A stretch of 64,000 nucleotides of DNA, taken from the NCBI RefSeq assembly GCF_000953675.1, contig NZ_LN679998.1:2821425-2885424 (forward strand). Direction: 5' to 3'. The notes below the pieces were generated by a model. The model saw nothing but the letters and a program-made list of their open reading frames with translations. It did not search any database and had not been told where the DNA came from. Of this stretch, positions 1 to 9,166 are shown one piece after another (position 1 is the first letter of the stretch; every line of letters starts with the position of its first letter). Both the position numbers and the translations under genes were made by a program. This DNA comes from Paraclostridium sordellii (GTDB taxonomy: Bacteria > Bacillota > Clostridia > Peptostreptococcales > Peptostreptococcaceae).

Positions 1-54
1 TATTAAAGTTAAATTTACATTCTCACATAAATTTATTTTTTTTACACTCTCCAT
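1..54 (-). CDS. N-terminal fragment of an unidentified protein
   Basis: Only the first 18 codons lie in the window (MESVKKINLCENVNL...). An AGGAGG ribosome site sits 5-10 bases upstream and overlaps the stop codon of the preceding gene, so the two are probably translationally coupled. The start loosely resembles the N-terminus of YfmF-type M16 peptidases, but 18 residues are too few to assign a function. Confidence 0.55.
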   Translation of the reverse strand, partial: MESVKKINLCENVNLTLI

Positions 55-63
55 AGTTACCTC

Positions 64-1179
64 CTATTTTTTTATTAATGATATTTGAGTATATATTTCT
101 TCAACCAAGATTTTAACTTTGTCCTTAGGATATATATAGTGAAATTTTATTTCTGGTCCATCTAGTTCTTGTAAAATACTTTCAACTAAATTCTTATTAT
201 GCATATTGTCAATTGTACATGTAGGTATAACTACATGCAATATATCAATTCCAAATTCTAGAAGTTGTTCTCCTGATTTTATTATATCGTTTTTATTATT
301 TTCTAAAAGTGGTAATTTTATTTGAATTTTAGTACTTTTTTCTTTTTCAATATAATACTTTATTTTTTCTCTAAAAATTATATCTTGTTCTAAATTATTT
401 TCATCCTCTAAGCCTATAAGTAATACTCCTATATCTGTATCTTCATTTTTAGCGCTTCCAACTATTTCATTTTTATATGACTTTGCTAAATTATCAGATT
501 TATAAAATAAATCTGTAAGTTCAATATGTACTCCTAATTTACTAAGTTGCATTTTCTGAAGCCTTTCATTAAATACTTCAAAATCTTTACCTTGAGTTAT
601 AAACATAGGACATATTACTATTTCTTTATAACCTTGATTTATAATATTTTTTATAACATTTTCAAAGTACGGCTTTGTGTATAGATATGAATTGATAACT
701 TTGTAATCTTTACCTAATTTTTCTTTTAAATTAATAGCTATCTCATTTGCTGTATCTTTAAAATCACTAGAACCTAAATTTTCGTAATATCTTTTAAATT
801 TATTTAAGTTATAAACCATATTTCCATAAGATTTATATCCTTGCTCAAAATATATTTCATTAGCCCTTTCGCTTAAATCATAGTTTCTATCTTCTCCATC
901 ATATAAAAGTACGACTGCTGTTTCTTTTTTTATACTAACTTCTTCATCATAGTCTACTATATTTTGATTTATATTATCTTTTAATACTATTATTGAAAAT
1001 ATATTTACTAAAAAGTATGAAATAATTAAACCTATAAATATTTCCTTATATTGTTTTTTATAATTAGTAATATAATAATATATAATTATGGTTGTCGCTA
1101 TAATAAATATATTTTCCATATACCCATCAAATATAAGACTTAATCCTAGCAGTATACCTGAACATATTGGTATTATCAT
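64..1179 (-). CDS. Membrane-anchored ferrochelatase-like protein
   Basis: The 371-aa protein has about three N-terminal hydrophobic segments (residues 1-65) followed by a soluble domain of about 300 residues with the layout of the chelatase superfamily (HemH/CbiK): a first strand AVVLLYDG near residue 88, a central strand IVICPMFITQG near 190, then repeated alpha/beta units. In ferrochelatases the central strand carries a metal-binding His (PHYS-type motif); here the equivalent stretch has none, so metal insertion is doubtful. No tetrapyrrole genes are adjacent. The start is supported by GGAG seven bases upstream. The next gene's ribosome site overlaps its stop. The fold assignment is by pattern recognition; function is unknown. 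Confidence 0.6.
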   Translation of the reverse strand: MIIPICSGILLGLSLIFDGYMENIFIIATTIIIYYYITNYKKQYKEIFIGLIISYFLVNIFSIIVLKDNINQNIVDYDEEVSIKKETAVVLLYDGEDRNYDLSERANEIYFEQGYKSYGNMVYNLNKFKRYYENLGSSDFKDTANEIAINLKEKLGKDYKVINSYLYTKPYFENVIKNIINQGYKEIVICPMFITQGKDFEVFNERLQKMQLSKLGVHIELTDLFYKSDNLAKSYKNEIVGSAKNEDTDIGVLLIGLEDENNLEQDIIFREKIKYYIEKEKSTKIQIKLPLLENNKNDIIKSGEQLLEFGIDILHVVIPTCTIDNMHNKNLVESILQELDGPEIKFHYIYPKDKVKILVEEIYTQISLIKK

Positions 1180-1205
1180 AAAATCAACTCCATTGAAAGT
1201 ATAAT

Positions 1206-1234
1206 TTGCATCGCTAATGTATATGATGTATAAT
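1206..1234 (+). promoter_or_regulatory. SigA-type promoter of ychF
   Basis: A -35 box TTGCAT and a perfect -10 box TATAAT are separated by 17 bases, about 60 bases before the ychF start codon. This is seen directly; activity is inferred. Confidence 0.7.
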
Positions 1235-1292
1235 TAGAATGTATGTCTAATTTAAAATAAACACGAGACTTAAGAAGAGAGGAAGATACAAT

Positions 1293-2390
1293 ATGAAATT
1301 AGGTATAGTTGGTTTACCAAACGTAGGTAAAAGTACACTATTTAATGCTATAACTCAAGCAGGTGCGGAATCTGCTAACTACCCTTTCTGTACAATAGAG
1401 CCAAATGTTGGTGTTGTGGCTGTTCCAGATGAAAGATTAAATCAATTAAAGGAATTATATGATTCTAAAAAAATAGTACCTACTGCTATCGAGTTTTGCG
1501 ATATAGCAGGTTTAGTTAGAGGAGCTTCTAAGGGTGAAGGTCTTGGTAATAAATTCTTATCTCATATAAGAGAAGTAGATGCTATAGTACATGTTGTTAG
1601 ATGTTTTGAAGACCCTAACGTAGTTCATGTTGACGGTTCTGTAGACCCTTTAAGAGATATAGAGACTATAAACTTAGAGTTAATTTTCTCTGATATAGAA
1701 ATATTAGAAAGAAGAATACAAAAGACTCAAAAAGCTGCTAAAGCTGATAAAAGTTTAGCATCTGAGCTTGAATTCTTAAAAGAAATAATGGCTACTTTAG
1801 AAGATAGCAAATGTGTTAGAACTATGGAGTTTACTGAAGATCAACAAACTTTTGTTAATTCATTAAACTTACTTACGTCTAAACCTGTAATATATGCTAC
1901 TAATGTTAGTGAAGATGATTTAGCTGATGAAGCTTTAAATAATGAATATGTTAATAAAGTTAGAGAATTCGCTGCAAGTGAAAATGCTGAAGTTGTTGTT
2001 GTCTGTGCTCAAATAGAAGCTGAAATAGCTGAACTTGATACTGATGAAGAAAAGAAAGAATTCTTAGAAACATTAGGTCTTGAGCAATCCGGACTTGATA
2101 AACTTATAAAATCTTCATATGCATTACTTGGATTAATATCTTACTTAACAGCTGGACCTCAAGAGGTTAGAGCTTGGACTATAAAGGTCGGAACTAAAGC
2201 TCCTCAAGCTGGTGGTAAAATACACTCTGATATAGAAAGAGGATTCATAAGAGCGGAAACTATAGCATTTGATGATTTAGTTCAAGTTGGAACTATGACT
2301 GCTGCAAAAGATAAAGGATTAGTTAGACTTGAAGGTAAAGAGTATATAGTTAAAGATGGAGATGTTATATTATTCAGATTTAACGTATAG
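1293..2390 (+). CDS. ychF: Redox-regulated ribosome-binding ATPase YchF (Obg family)
   Basis: This is the universally conserved P-loop protein YchF/OLA1, which binds the ribosome and hydrolyses ATP rather than GTP. The P-loop GLPNVGKST is at residues 7-15, the switch II motif DIAGLVRGASKGEG near residue 70, and the usual NKxD specificity motif is replaced by TNVSE near residue 204, as in the ATP-preferring family. The C-terminal 80 residues form the TGS domain. The 365-aa length is normal. It is monocistronic, with its own promoter upstream and a hairpin terminator shared with convergent murE. A GAGAGGAAG ribosome site precedes the ATG. Confidence 0.97.
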   Translation: MKLGIVGLPNVGKSTLFNAITQAGAESANYPFCTIEPNVGVVAVPDERLNQLKELYDSKKIVPTAIEFCDIAGLVRGASKGEGLGNKFLSHIREVDAIVHVVRCFEDPNVVHVDGSVDPLRDIETINLELIFSDIEILERRIQKTQKAAKADKSLASELEFLKEIMATLEDSKCVRTMEFTEDQQTFVNSLNLLTSKPVIYATNVSEDDLADEALNNEYVNKVREFAASENAEVVVVCAQIEAEIAELDTDEEKKEFLETLGLEQSGLDKLIKSSYALLGLISYLTAGPQEVRAWTIKVGTKAPQAGGKIHSDIERGFIRAETIAFDDLVQVGTMTAAKDKGLVRLEGKEYIVKDGDVILFRFNV

Positions 2391-2395
2391 AAAAA

Positions 2396-2425
2396 AGATG
2401 TATCGATTAGATACATCTCTTTTTA
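2396..2425. terminator. Bidirectional terminator between ychF and murE
   Basis: A nine-base-pair stem, AGATGTATC / GATACATCT with a five-base loop, is flanked by an A-run on the left and a T-run on the right, so it can end transcripts from both convergent genes. Confidence 0.85.
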
Positions 2426-3877
2426 TTTTTTATGTAAATATTCATTAGCTATTTCTTTATCATCAAAATGATGTTTAACCTTACCTATTATTTGATAATT
2501 TTCATGACCTTTTCCTGCAATTAATATTACATCATCTTTTTGTGCCATTTCTATCGCTTCTTTAATAGCTTCTTTTCTATCTATTACAACCTTATAATTT
2601 TCTTTATTTTTATCTAGCCCTTCTAATATATCTTTGATTATAAGCTCAGGGTCTTCTGTTCTTGGATTATCTGAAGTTACTATACATATATCTGAATATT
2701 TTTGTACAATTTCTCCCATTAACGGTCTTTTGGTAGTATCTCTATCTCCACCACATCCAAAAACTGTTATTATCCTATTTTTAGCAAACTCTCTTGCTGT
2801 TTTTATTACATTCTCTAATGCATCTGGAGTGTGAGCATAATCAACTATTACACTTATACCTGTATCATTTGATATAGCTTCAAATCTTCCAGCTACACCA
2901 CCTGTATTTTTTAATCCATTTATAACAACATCTTTGTCTATTCCTAATGCATAGCAAGTTGCTATAACTGCTAAGGTATTATAAACTGTAAATTTACCTG
3001 GTACAGGTACAAATATATCAGTTTCATACGTTGGAGTTATAAGTCTATAAGAAACTCCTCTTGCTTCTATTTTTATATTTTTAGCCATGAAATCAGCTTC
3101 ATTATCTATTCCATAAGAGTAGCACTTAGTATCTAAATTTTTAACATTATTATATATTATTTTTCCGCCATTATCATCTATATTTATTATATTAGCATTT
3201 GTTGTCATATAGAATAATTTTTCTTTAGCTTTTCTGTAATCTTCTAAATCTTTATGAAAATCTAAGTGATCTGGTGTTAAGTTAGTAAAAACTCCTACTT
3301 TGTATTTAGTTTGTGCCACTCTATTTAACGCTAGTGCATGAGATGAAACCTCCATTGCACAATATTTACATCCATTTTCTATCATTTGATTGAAATATCC
3401 TTGTAAATCTACACTCTCTGGAGTTGTAGAGTTTGATTCAACTTCGTTATCTCCATCAAATATTTTTATAGTTCCAATAAGTCCAACTTTATTTTTATCT
3501 AATCTTAATATCTCATTTAAAAATGTTGTTATACTAGTTTTTCCATTTGTTCCTGTAACTCCTATAACATCAAATCTTTGACTTGGATGATTATAAAAAT
3601 TATCTGCTATTTTAGCCATATCTTCTCTAGTATCTTTAACTTTTATAAAAGTTGCATCATCTCTATTTATATCTTCCTCTACTAAGAATGCTTTAGCTCC
3701 ATTTTCAATAGCTTTATCTATAAATTTATGTCCATCAACAGTAAAACCTTTTATACATACAAACAATCCGTTATCTTTTACTTTTCTTGAATCATATTGA
3801 ATATTATCTATTTGTATATCTAAACTACCTTTAGTATCTAATATTTCTAAGCCATCTATTACTTCTCTTAGTAACAT
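2423..3877 (-). CDS. murE: UDP-MurNAc-L-Ala-D-Glu:meso-diaminopimelate ligase
   Basis: This cytoplasmic Mur ligase adds the third stem-peptide residue to the peptidoglycan precursor using ATP. The ATP-binding motif TGTNGKTS is at residues 108-115, followed by EVSSHAL and TNLTPDHLDFH in the central domain. The C-terminal DNPRTEDP motif near residue 400 is the signature of ligases that use meso-diaminopimelate rather than lysine, so the organism should have DAP-type peptidoglycan. The 484-aa length is normal. It stands alone between ychF and the PFOR gene, not in a division/cell-wall cluster. Confidence 0.96.
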   Translation of the reverse strand: MLLREVIDGLEILDTKGSLDIQIDNIQYDSRKVKDNGLFVCIKGFTVDGHKFIDKAIENGAKAFLVEEDINRDDATFIKVKDTREDMAKIADNFYNHPSQRFDVIGVTGTNGKTSITTFLNEILRLDKNKVGLIGTIKIFDGDNEVESNSTTPESVDLQGYFNQMIENGCKYCAMEVSSHALALNRVAQTKYKVGVFTNLTPDHLDFHKDLEDYRKAKEKLFYMTTNANIINIDDNGGKIIYNNVKNLDTKCYSYGIDNEADFMAKNIKIEARGVSYRLITPTYETDIFVPVPGKFTVYNTLAVIATCYALGIDKDVVINGLKNTGGVAGRFEAISNDTGISVIVDYAHTPDALENVIKTAREFAKNRIITVFGCGGDRDTTKRPLMGEIVQKYSDICIVTSDNPRTEDPELIIKDILEGLDKNKENYKVVIDRKEAIKEAIEMAQKDDVILIAGKGHENYQIIGKVKHHFDDKEIANEYLHKK

Positions 3878-3991
3878 AAAATTTTACCTTCTTTCAATAA
3901 AAAAATTTATACTTATACTATTATATAATAATAATAATAAAATATAAATTGTCTTGAGTGCTATTTTTATTGCAAAAAATGCAAAATAAAA

Positions 3992-4019
3992 AAATAGAGA
4001 GGAATATTCCTCTCTATTT
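3992..4019 (-). terminator. Terminator of the PFOR gene
   Basis: A palindromic stem, AATAGAGAGG / CCTCTCTATT, lies just past the PFOR stop codon and is followed, in the minus direction, by a T-run. Confidence 0.85.
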
Positions 4020-4032
4020 CTATTAATTAAGA

Positions 4033-7000
4033 TTAATATTGAGCTAATCTCTTATAGCTTTCATATCTTTCTTTAGCATTATCTTCTGCCATTTCAAATA
4101 ATTCTTCTGCTACATCTGGGAATTGTTTAGCTATAGCAGCATATCTTACTTGTTTCATTAAGAAGTCTCTGAAACTTTCAGTTGGCTCTTTAGAATCTAA
4201 TGTAAATGGATTCTTACCTTCTAATTTTAGAGTTGGGTTGAATCTGTATAAATGCCAGTATCCACACTTAACAGCTTGCTCTATGTTAGCTTGAGCTCTT
4301 CCCATACCTTCTTTTAATCCGTGTGATATACATGGAGAGTAAGCTATTATTAATGATGGTCCATCGTATTTTTCAGCTTCTACTACAGCCTTCATTAATT
4401 GGTTCTTATCTGCACCCATACCAACTTGTGCTACGTATACATTTCCGTAAGACATAGCCATCATACCTAAATCTTTCTTTCTAGATCTCTTACCTGCTGC
4501 TGCGAATTTAGCCATTGCTGCAACTGGAGTAGATTTAGATGCTTGACCACCTGTATTAGAGTATATCTCAGTATCAAATACTAATACATTTACATTTTCA
4601 CCAGAAGCAAGAACGTGATCTAATCCACCGTAACCGATGTCATAAGCCCATCCGTCTCCTCCAAGTATCCATTGAGATCTCTTAACTAAGTAATCTTTTC
4701 TAGCTTCTATTTCAGCAACTAATGCTTTTATTTCAGCATTTTCTATTTCATGAGCATTTGCTAATACTTCAAGTACTTTTTCACTTGCTTTAACAGATGC
4801 TTCACTGTCTTCTTTATTTTCTAACCAGTTATTAAATGCATCTCTAGCTGCATCACATATATCCATAGATACTAATTGTTCCATAGTTTCAGTTAACTTA
4901 GCTCTCATTTGTTTAACACCTAAGAACATTCCGTATCCATACTCTGCGTTATCCTCAAATAATGAGTTTGCCCAAGATGGACCTTTACCTTCATGGTTAA
5001 CAGTGTATGGAGTTGATGGAGCTGATCCTCCCCATATAGAAGAACATCCAGTAGCATTAGCTATCATCATTCTATCTCCGAATAATTGAGTTACTAACTT
5101 GATGTATGGAGTTTCTCCACATCCAGCACAAGCACCAGAGAACTCTATAAGTGGTTGTCTAAATTGACTTCCTTTAACTGTTGTTGGAGCCATTATATCT
5201 CCTTTTGGAGCAACTTTCTTAGTATCAACTGCGAATGCCCAGTTTTCTACTTCAACTTCTTGAGTATCAAGAGGTTTCATAACTAAAGCTTTTTCTTTAG
5301 CTGGACATACGTCAGCACAGTTTCCACATCCTGTACAGTCCATTGGACTTACTTGCATTCTATATTGTAATCCGTCAAATCCTTTACCTATAGCTTTCTT
5401 AGTTTCGAATTTTTCAGGAGCATTTTTCATTTCTTCTTCATTAACTAATACTGGTCTTATACATGCATGAGGACATATGTAAGCACATTGGTTACATTGT
5501 ATACAGTTATCAACTATCCACTCAGGAACGTTTACTGCTACCCCTCTCTTTTCATATGCAGCAAGTCCAGCTGGGAATGTACCATCTTCTATTCCATTGA
5601 ATGTACTTACAGGTAAGTTATCTCCTTCTTGTGCATTCATAGGTCTTACTATATCTTTTACGAAGTCTGGTTCATTTACTTCTTTTTTGCTTTCGTCTTT
5701 AGCATCTGCCCATTCAGATGGTACATTAACTTTAACTAAAGAATTCATACCTGCTTCAACAGCTTGGTAGTTCATGTTAACTATTTTTTCACCTTTTTTA
5801 CCGTAAGCTTTCTTTATAGAATCTTTTAAGTATTCTATAGCATCAGCTTCTGGTATTATTTGAGCTAACTTGAAGAATGCAGATTGCATTATCATGTTTA
5901 TTCTGTTTCCAAGTCCTATTTCTTGTCCTAATTTAGTACCATTTACTGTATAGAATTGGATATCATTTTTAGCTATATAATTTTTCATAGCTGCTGGTAA
6001 GTGTTCGTTTAACTCATTTTCATTCCATATAGTGTTAAGAACGAATACTCCACCTTTCTTTAATCCTTTTAATAAATCATATTGATATACATAAGCTTGG
6101 TTATGACAAGCGATGTAATCAGCTTCATCTATTAAGTAAGTTGATCTTATAGGAGCATCTCCAAATCTTAAGTGAGACATTGTTATACCACCAGATTTTT
6201 TAGAGTCATATGCAAAGTATGCTTGAGCATATTTCTTAGTGTTATCTCCTATTATTTTTATAGCTTGTTTATTAGCTCCAACTGTACCATCTGATCCTAA
6301 TCCCCAGAACTTACATCTTACAGTTCCTTTTTGAGCTATTTTTAATTCATCAGCTAATTCTAAAGAAGTGTTAGTAACATCATCAACTATACCTAATGTA
6401 AATTGATCTTTAGGAGTTTCTGATTTTAAGTTATCATAAACTGTTTTTATTTGAGTAGGAGTAGTATCTTTTGATCCTAATCCGTATCTTCCACCTATTA
6501 CCATAGGAGCTTTTTCATTTCCATAGTATACTGATTTAACGTCTAAGTATAACGGCTCTCCAGTTGCTCCTGGTTCTTTAGTTCTGTCTAATACACATAT
6601 TCTTTCAACTGTTGAAGGCATTGAATCCATAAAATGCTTCATTGAGAAAGGTCTGTATAAGTGAACTTTAACTAAACCATATTTTTCGCCTTGAGCATTT
6701 AATACGTCTATAGTTTCTTCTATAGCTTCTGTTACAGATCCCATAGCTACTATTACATACTTAGCATCTTCTGCTCCGTAGTAATCAAATAGTCCATGCT
6801 TTCTTCCAGTTAACTCAGACATTTGGTTCATGTATTTTTCAACTATTCCTACGATATCATTGTAATATTTATTTGAAGCTTCTCTTGTTTGGAAGTATAT
6901 ATCAGGGTTTTGTGCTGTACCACGAGTAACAGGATGATTTGGAGATAAAGCTCTATTTCTGAACTCTTGAACAGCTTCCATATTTAATAATTTAGCATAA

Positions 7001-7569
7001 TCTTCATTTTCTAATAATTCAACTTTTTGTATTTCATGAGATGTTCTAAATCCATCAAAGAAATGTATAAATGGTAATCTACCTTCTATTGCAGCTAAAT
7101 GTGCAACTGGTGCTATATCAGCAACCTCTTGAACTGATCCAGAAGCTAATAATACACATCCTGTTTGTCTTGCTGACATAACGTCTTGATGATCTCCGAA
7201 TATTGATAATGCTTGTGATGCTAAAGCACGAGCACTTACATGGAATACTCCTGGTAATAATTCACCAGCTACTTTATACATATTTGGTATCATAAGTAAT
7301 AAACCTTGTGATGCAGTGAATGTTGTTGTTAATGCACCAGCTTGTAATGAACCGTGGAATGCTCCTGCAGCTCCTGCTTCTGATTGCATTTCTACAACAC
7401 TAACTTTTTGTCCAAATATATTTTTTCTTCCTTGTGCAGCCCATTCGTCCACAACCTCTGCCATCGTAGATGATGGAGTTATAGGATATATTGCAGCTAC
7501 ATCTGTAAATGCATATGCAACATGAGCAGCAGCAGTGTTACCATCTACTGTTTTCATAAATTTTGCCAT
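4033..7569 (-). CDS. nifJ: Pyruvate:ferredoxin (flavodoxin) oxidoreductase
   Basis: This single-chain enzyme oxidises pyruvate to acetyl-CoA and CO2, passing electrons to ferredoxin; it is the central step of clostridial fermentation. Domains in order: alpha-type pyrimidine-binding domain (YPITPSSTMAE near residue 30), gamma domain (about 415-600), a two-[4Fe-4S] ferredoxin-like domain with CIQCNQCAYICP near 690 and CTGCGNCADVCP near 755, and the thiamine-diphosphate domain (CAGCGETPY near 815, GDGWAYDIGYGG near 976, NTGGQAS). The 1178-aa length is normal. AAGGAGG lies 8 bases before the ATG. The roughly 240-base upstream gap carries repeated ATACTT boxes, listed separately. Codon use is that of a highly expressed gene. 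Confidence 0.98.
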   Translation of the reverse strand: MAKFMKTVDGNTAAAHVAYAFTDVAAIYPITPSSTMAEVVDEWAAQGRKNIFGQKVSVVEMQSEAGAAGAFHGSLQAGALTTTFTASQGLLLMIPNMYKVAGELLPGVFHVSARALASQALSIFGDHQDVMSARQTGCVLLASGSVQEVADIAPVAHLAAIEGRLPFIHFFDGFRTSHEIQKVELLENEDYAKLLNMEAVQEFRNRALSPNHPVTRGTAQNPDIYFQTREASNKYYNDIVGIVEKYMNQMSELTGRKHGLFDYYGAEDAKYVIVAMGSVTEAIEETIDVLNAQGEKYGLVKVHLYRPFSMKHFMDSMPSTVERICVLDRTKEPGATGEPLYLDVKSVYYGNEKAPMVIGGRYGLGSKDTTPTQIKTVYDNLKSETPKDQFTLGIVDDVTNTSLELADELKIAQKGTVRCKFWGLGSDGTVGANKQAIKIIGDNTKKYAQAYFAYDSKKSGGITMSHLRFGDAPIRSTYLIDEADYIACHNQAYVYQYDLLKGLKKGGVFVLNTIWNENELNEHLPAAMKNYIAKNDIQFYTVNGTKLGQEIGLGNRINMIMQSAFFKLAQIIPEADAIEYLKDSIKKAYGKKGEKIVNMNYQAVEAGMNSLVKVNVPSEWADAKDESKKEVNEPDFVKDIVRPMNAQEGDNLPVSTFNGIEDGTFPAGLAAYEKRGVAVNVPEWIVDNCIQCNQCAYICPHACIRPVLVNEEEMKNAPEKFETKKAIGKGFDGLQYRMQVSPMDCTGCGNCADVCPAKEKALVMKPLDTQEVEVENWAFAVDTKKVAPKGDIMAPTTVKGSQFRQPLIEFSGACAGCGETPYIKLVTQLFGDRMMIANATGCSSIWGGSAPSTPYTVNHEGKGPSWANSLFEDNAEYGYGMFLGVKQMRAKLTETMEQLVSMDICDAARDAFNNWLENKEDSEASVKASEKVLEVLANAHEIENAEIKALVAEIEARKDYLVKRSQWILGGDGWAYDIGYGGLDHVLASGENVNVLVFDTEIYSNTGGQASKSTPVAAMAKFAAAGKRSRKKDLGMMAMSYGNVYVAQVGMGADKNQLMKAVVEAEKYDGPSLIIAYSPCISHGLKEGMGRAQANIEQAVKCGYWHLYRFNPTLKLEGKNPFTLDSKEPTESFRDFLMKQVRYAAIAKQFPDVAEELFEMAEDNAKERYESYKRLAQY

Positions 7570-7710
7570 AGTATGTATCCTCCTTGTATATTCCTCCCAA
7601 AATAGATTTGCTTGTTTCTATTATGAGTAAATATTTTGATAAAATTTTCTAAGTTAATAATTTCTACATTAACTTACAAAATCCTTCTATCATATTAATG
7701 TTTTTGTGTT

Positions 7711-7771
7711 TTGTATACTTAAAAGTTCAAAAGTATCACATCATTATATGAATACCCAATTTTGTATACTT
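7711..7771 (-). promoter_or_regulatory. ATACTT repeat cluster upstream of the PFOR gene
   Basis: The motif TTTGTATACTT occurs twice (7710-7720 and 7761-7771), and an inverted AAGTAT at 7731-7736 pairs with ATACTT at 7715-7720 across ten bases. A related AAGTATACTA lies just before the nearby HxlR gene. The arrangement suggests an operator controlling PFOR, possibly bound by the HxlR regulator; that link is inference. Confidence 0.35.
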
Positions 7772-7813
7772 GAAACATTATTAAAACATTTTTTTTAAAA
7801 ATTTTTAAAATTT

Positions 7814-8488
7814 TTAATAACCACTAGTTTTTGAATCCTCACCTTTTGTAATTGCAACAGAAGCGCTAGCTCCAATTCTTGAACAACCGGCTTTTATAAC
7901 AGCCTTTGCATCTTCTTGGTTTCTAACTCCTCCAGAAGCCTTTACTCCGATATTAGGTCCAACAACTTCTCTCATAAGCTTTATATCTTCAGGAGTTGAT
8001 CCGCCTGTCCCAAATCCTGTTGATGTTTTTACAAAGTCAGCTCCTGCTTTAACTGATAATTCACAAGCTATTTTCTTTTCATCATCAGTTAAATAACAAG
8101 TTTCTATTATTACCTTAACTAATGCTTCTTTATTAGCTGCATCAACAACTGCCTTTATATCATTTAAAACATAGTCATAATCTTTATCTTTTAATGCACC
8201 TATGTTTATAACCATATCCACTTCATCTGCACCTTTTTTTATTGCATCTTTTGTTTCAAAAGCTTTTACTTCAGATGTATTAGCTCCTAAAGGAAATCCT
8301 ATAACAGTACATACTTTTACACTTGATCCTTCAAGTTCTTTCTTAGCAAATTCTATGTTTGCTGGATTTATACACACTGAAAAGAAGTTGTATTCTTTAG
8401 CTTCATTACAAAGCTTTTTTACATCCTCCTTAGTCGCAACAGCTTTTAAAATTGTGTGGTCTATCATGTTTGCTATATTATTGTTCAT
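7814..8488 (-). CDS. deoC: Deoxyribose-phosphate aldolase
   Basis: This enzyme splits 2-deoxyribose-5-phosphate into glyceraldehyde-3-phosphate and acetaldehyde during deoxynucleoside catabolism. It is a TIM barrel with the Schiff-base lysine in FVKTSTGF near residue 151 and the second lysine in VKASGG near 180; the N-terminal IDHTILK is characteristic of the family. The 224-aa length is typical. It stands alone, without the usual deoxynucleoside phosphorylase or phosphopentomutase neighbours. AAGGAGA precedes the ATG. Two ATATGCAT boxes overlap its likely promoter. Confidence 0.96.
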   Translation of the reverse strand: MNNNIANMIDHTILKAVATKEDVKKLCNEAKEYNFFSVCINPANIEFAKKELEGSSVKVCTVIGFPLGANTSEVKAFETKDAIKKGADEVDMVINIGALKDKDYDYVLNDIKAVVDAANKEALVKVIIETCYLTDDEKKIACELSVKAGADFVKTSTGFGTGGSTPEDIKLMREVVGPNIGVKASGGVRNQEDAKAVIKAGCSRIGASASVAITKGEDSKTSGY

Positions 8489-8523
8489 ATATATATCTCC
8501 TTTTTGTATTATAATGCTATTTT

Positions 8524-8559
8524 ATTATAGCAAATATGCATACGTTTTTGTATATGCAT
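8524..8559 (-). promoter_or_regulatory. Candidate deoC promoter with paired ATATGCAT boxes
   Basis: In the minus direction a perfect TATAAT (8529-8524) lies about 35 bases before the deoC start codon. Two copies of ATATGCAT (8534-8541 and 8552-8559), each with a palindromic ATGCAT core and spaced 18 bases centre to centre, fill the space between it and the expected -35 position. That is a plausible repressor site; the regulator is unknown. Confidence 0.4.
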
Positions 8560-8671
8560 CATTATTTATTATAAATTCAAAAGTAGTATATCTTTTTATT
8601 AAATATATTACCGATAGATAGCTTATGAAATTGATGGTATAATAATAACAGTTAGATATATTTCTAGCAAG

Positions 8672-8711
8672 TAGGTACTTTTTTGTTATATAGTACCTAA
8701 AAGTATACTAT
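8672..8711 (+). promoter_or_regulatory. HxlR gene promoter and palindromic operator
   Basis: A perfect inverted repeat, TAGGTACT (8672-8679) and AGTACCTA (8692-8699), has a 12-base spacer, so the half-sites are 20 bases apart, two helical turns. A possible promoter (TTGTTA, 17 bases, TACTAT ending at 8711) overlaps the right arm. HxlR/YodB-family dimers are known to bind TACT/AGTA-type palindromes, so autoregulation is a reasonable inference. Confidence 0.55.
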
Positions 8712-8729
8712 TAGATCTAAGGTGATATA

Positions 8730-9107
8730 ATGAAAATTCAATTAGAAGTTCAAGACCACTCACAATGTCATATGAATGAAAGGTGTAACAAGTACGAAAT
8801 GTGCCCTATAAATTTAGTGCATAAAATAATTTCAGGAAAGTGGAAAATTTTAATTCTTTGGTATTTAACTCCAGCTCCACTTAGATTCAGTGATTTAAAA
8901 AGAAAGCTACCTGACGTTACTCAAAAGATGTTGACTCAACAACTTAGAAGCTTAGAGTCTCATAATATTATATATAGACATGTTTACCCTGTAGTTCCAC
9001 CAAAAGTTGAATATGGATTAACAGAGTTTGGAGAAAAGCTTATACCAGTTTTAGAAACTATGTATAGCTGTGGAATTGATTTCTTAGAACATGGTATTAT
9101 TGACTAA
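8730..9107 (+). CDS. HxlR-family winged-helix transcriptional regulator
   Basis: This 125-aa protein carries one HxlR-type winged helix (ISGKWKILILWYL, RFSDLKRKLP, VTQKMLTQQLRSLE, then the wing with VEYGLTEFGEKL). An N-terminal extension contains three cysteines, at residues 13, 19 and 25; the last matches the CPI cysteine just before the helix in redox- and quinone-sensing HxlR/YodB proteins, so thiol sensing is plausible. AAGGTGA precedes the ATG. It is divergent from deoC and convergent with pduL. A palindromic operator overlaps its promoter. Targets are not known; similar half-sites occur before the PFOR gene. Confidence 0.92.
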   Translation: MKIQLEVQDHSQCHMNERCNKYEMCPINLVHKIISGKWKILILWYLTPAPLRFSDLKRKLPDVTQKMLTQQLRSLESHNIIYRHVYPVVPPKVEYGLTEFGEKLIPVLETMYSCGIDFLEHGIID

Positions 9108-9128
9108 ATGACTTTTTAAATAAATAAA

Positions 9129-9160
9129 AAAAGTATGTGAAAATTCACATACTTTTTTTA
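9129..9160. terminator. Bidirectional terminator between hxlR-type gene and pduL
   Basis: The stem AAGTATGTGA / TCACATACTT with a four-base loop has A- and T-runs on its two sides and lies between two convergent genes. Confidence 0.85.
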
Positions 9161-9166
9161 TTTATA

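Noticed and set aside
7316..7525. Reading frame antisense to the PFOR gene
   Set aside because: Codon shadow of a highly expressed gene; no ribosome site or independent promoter.
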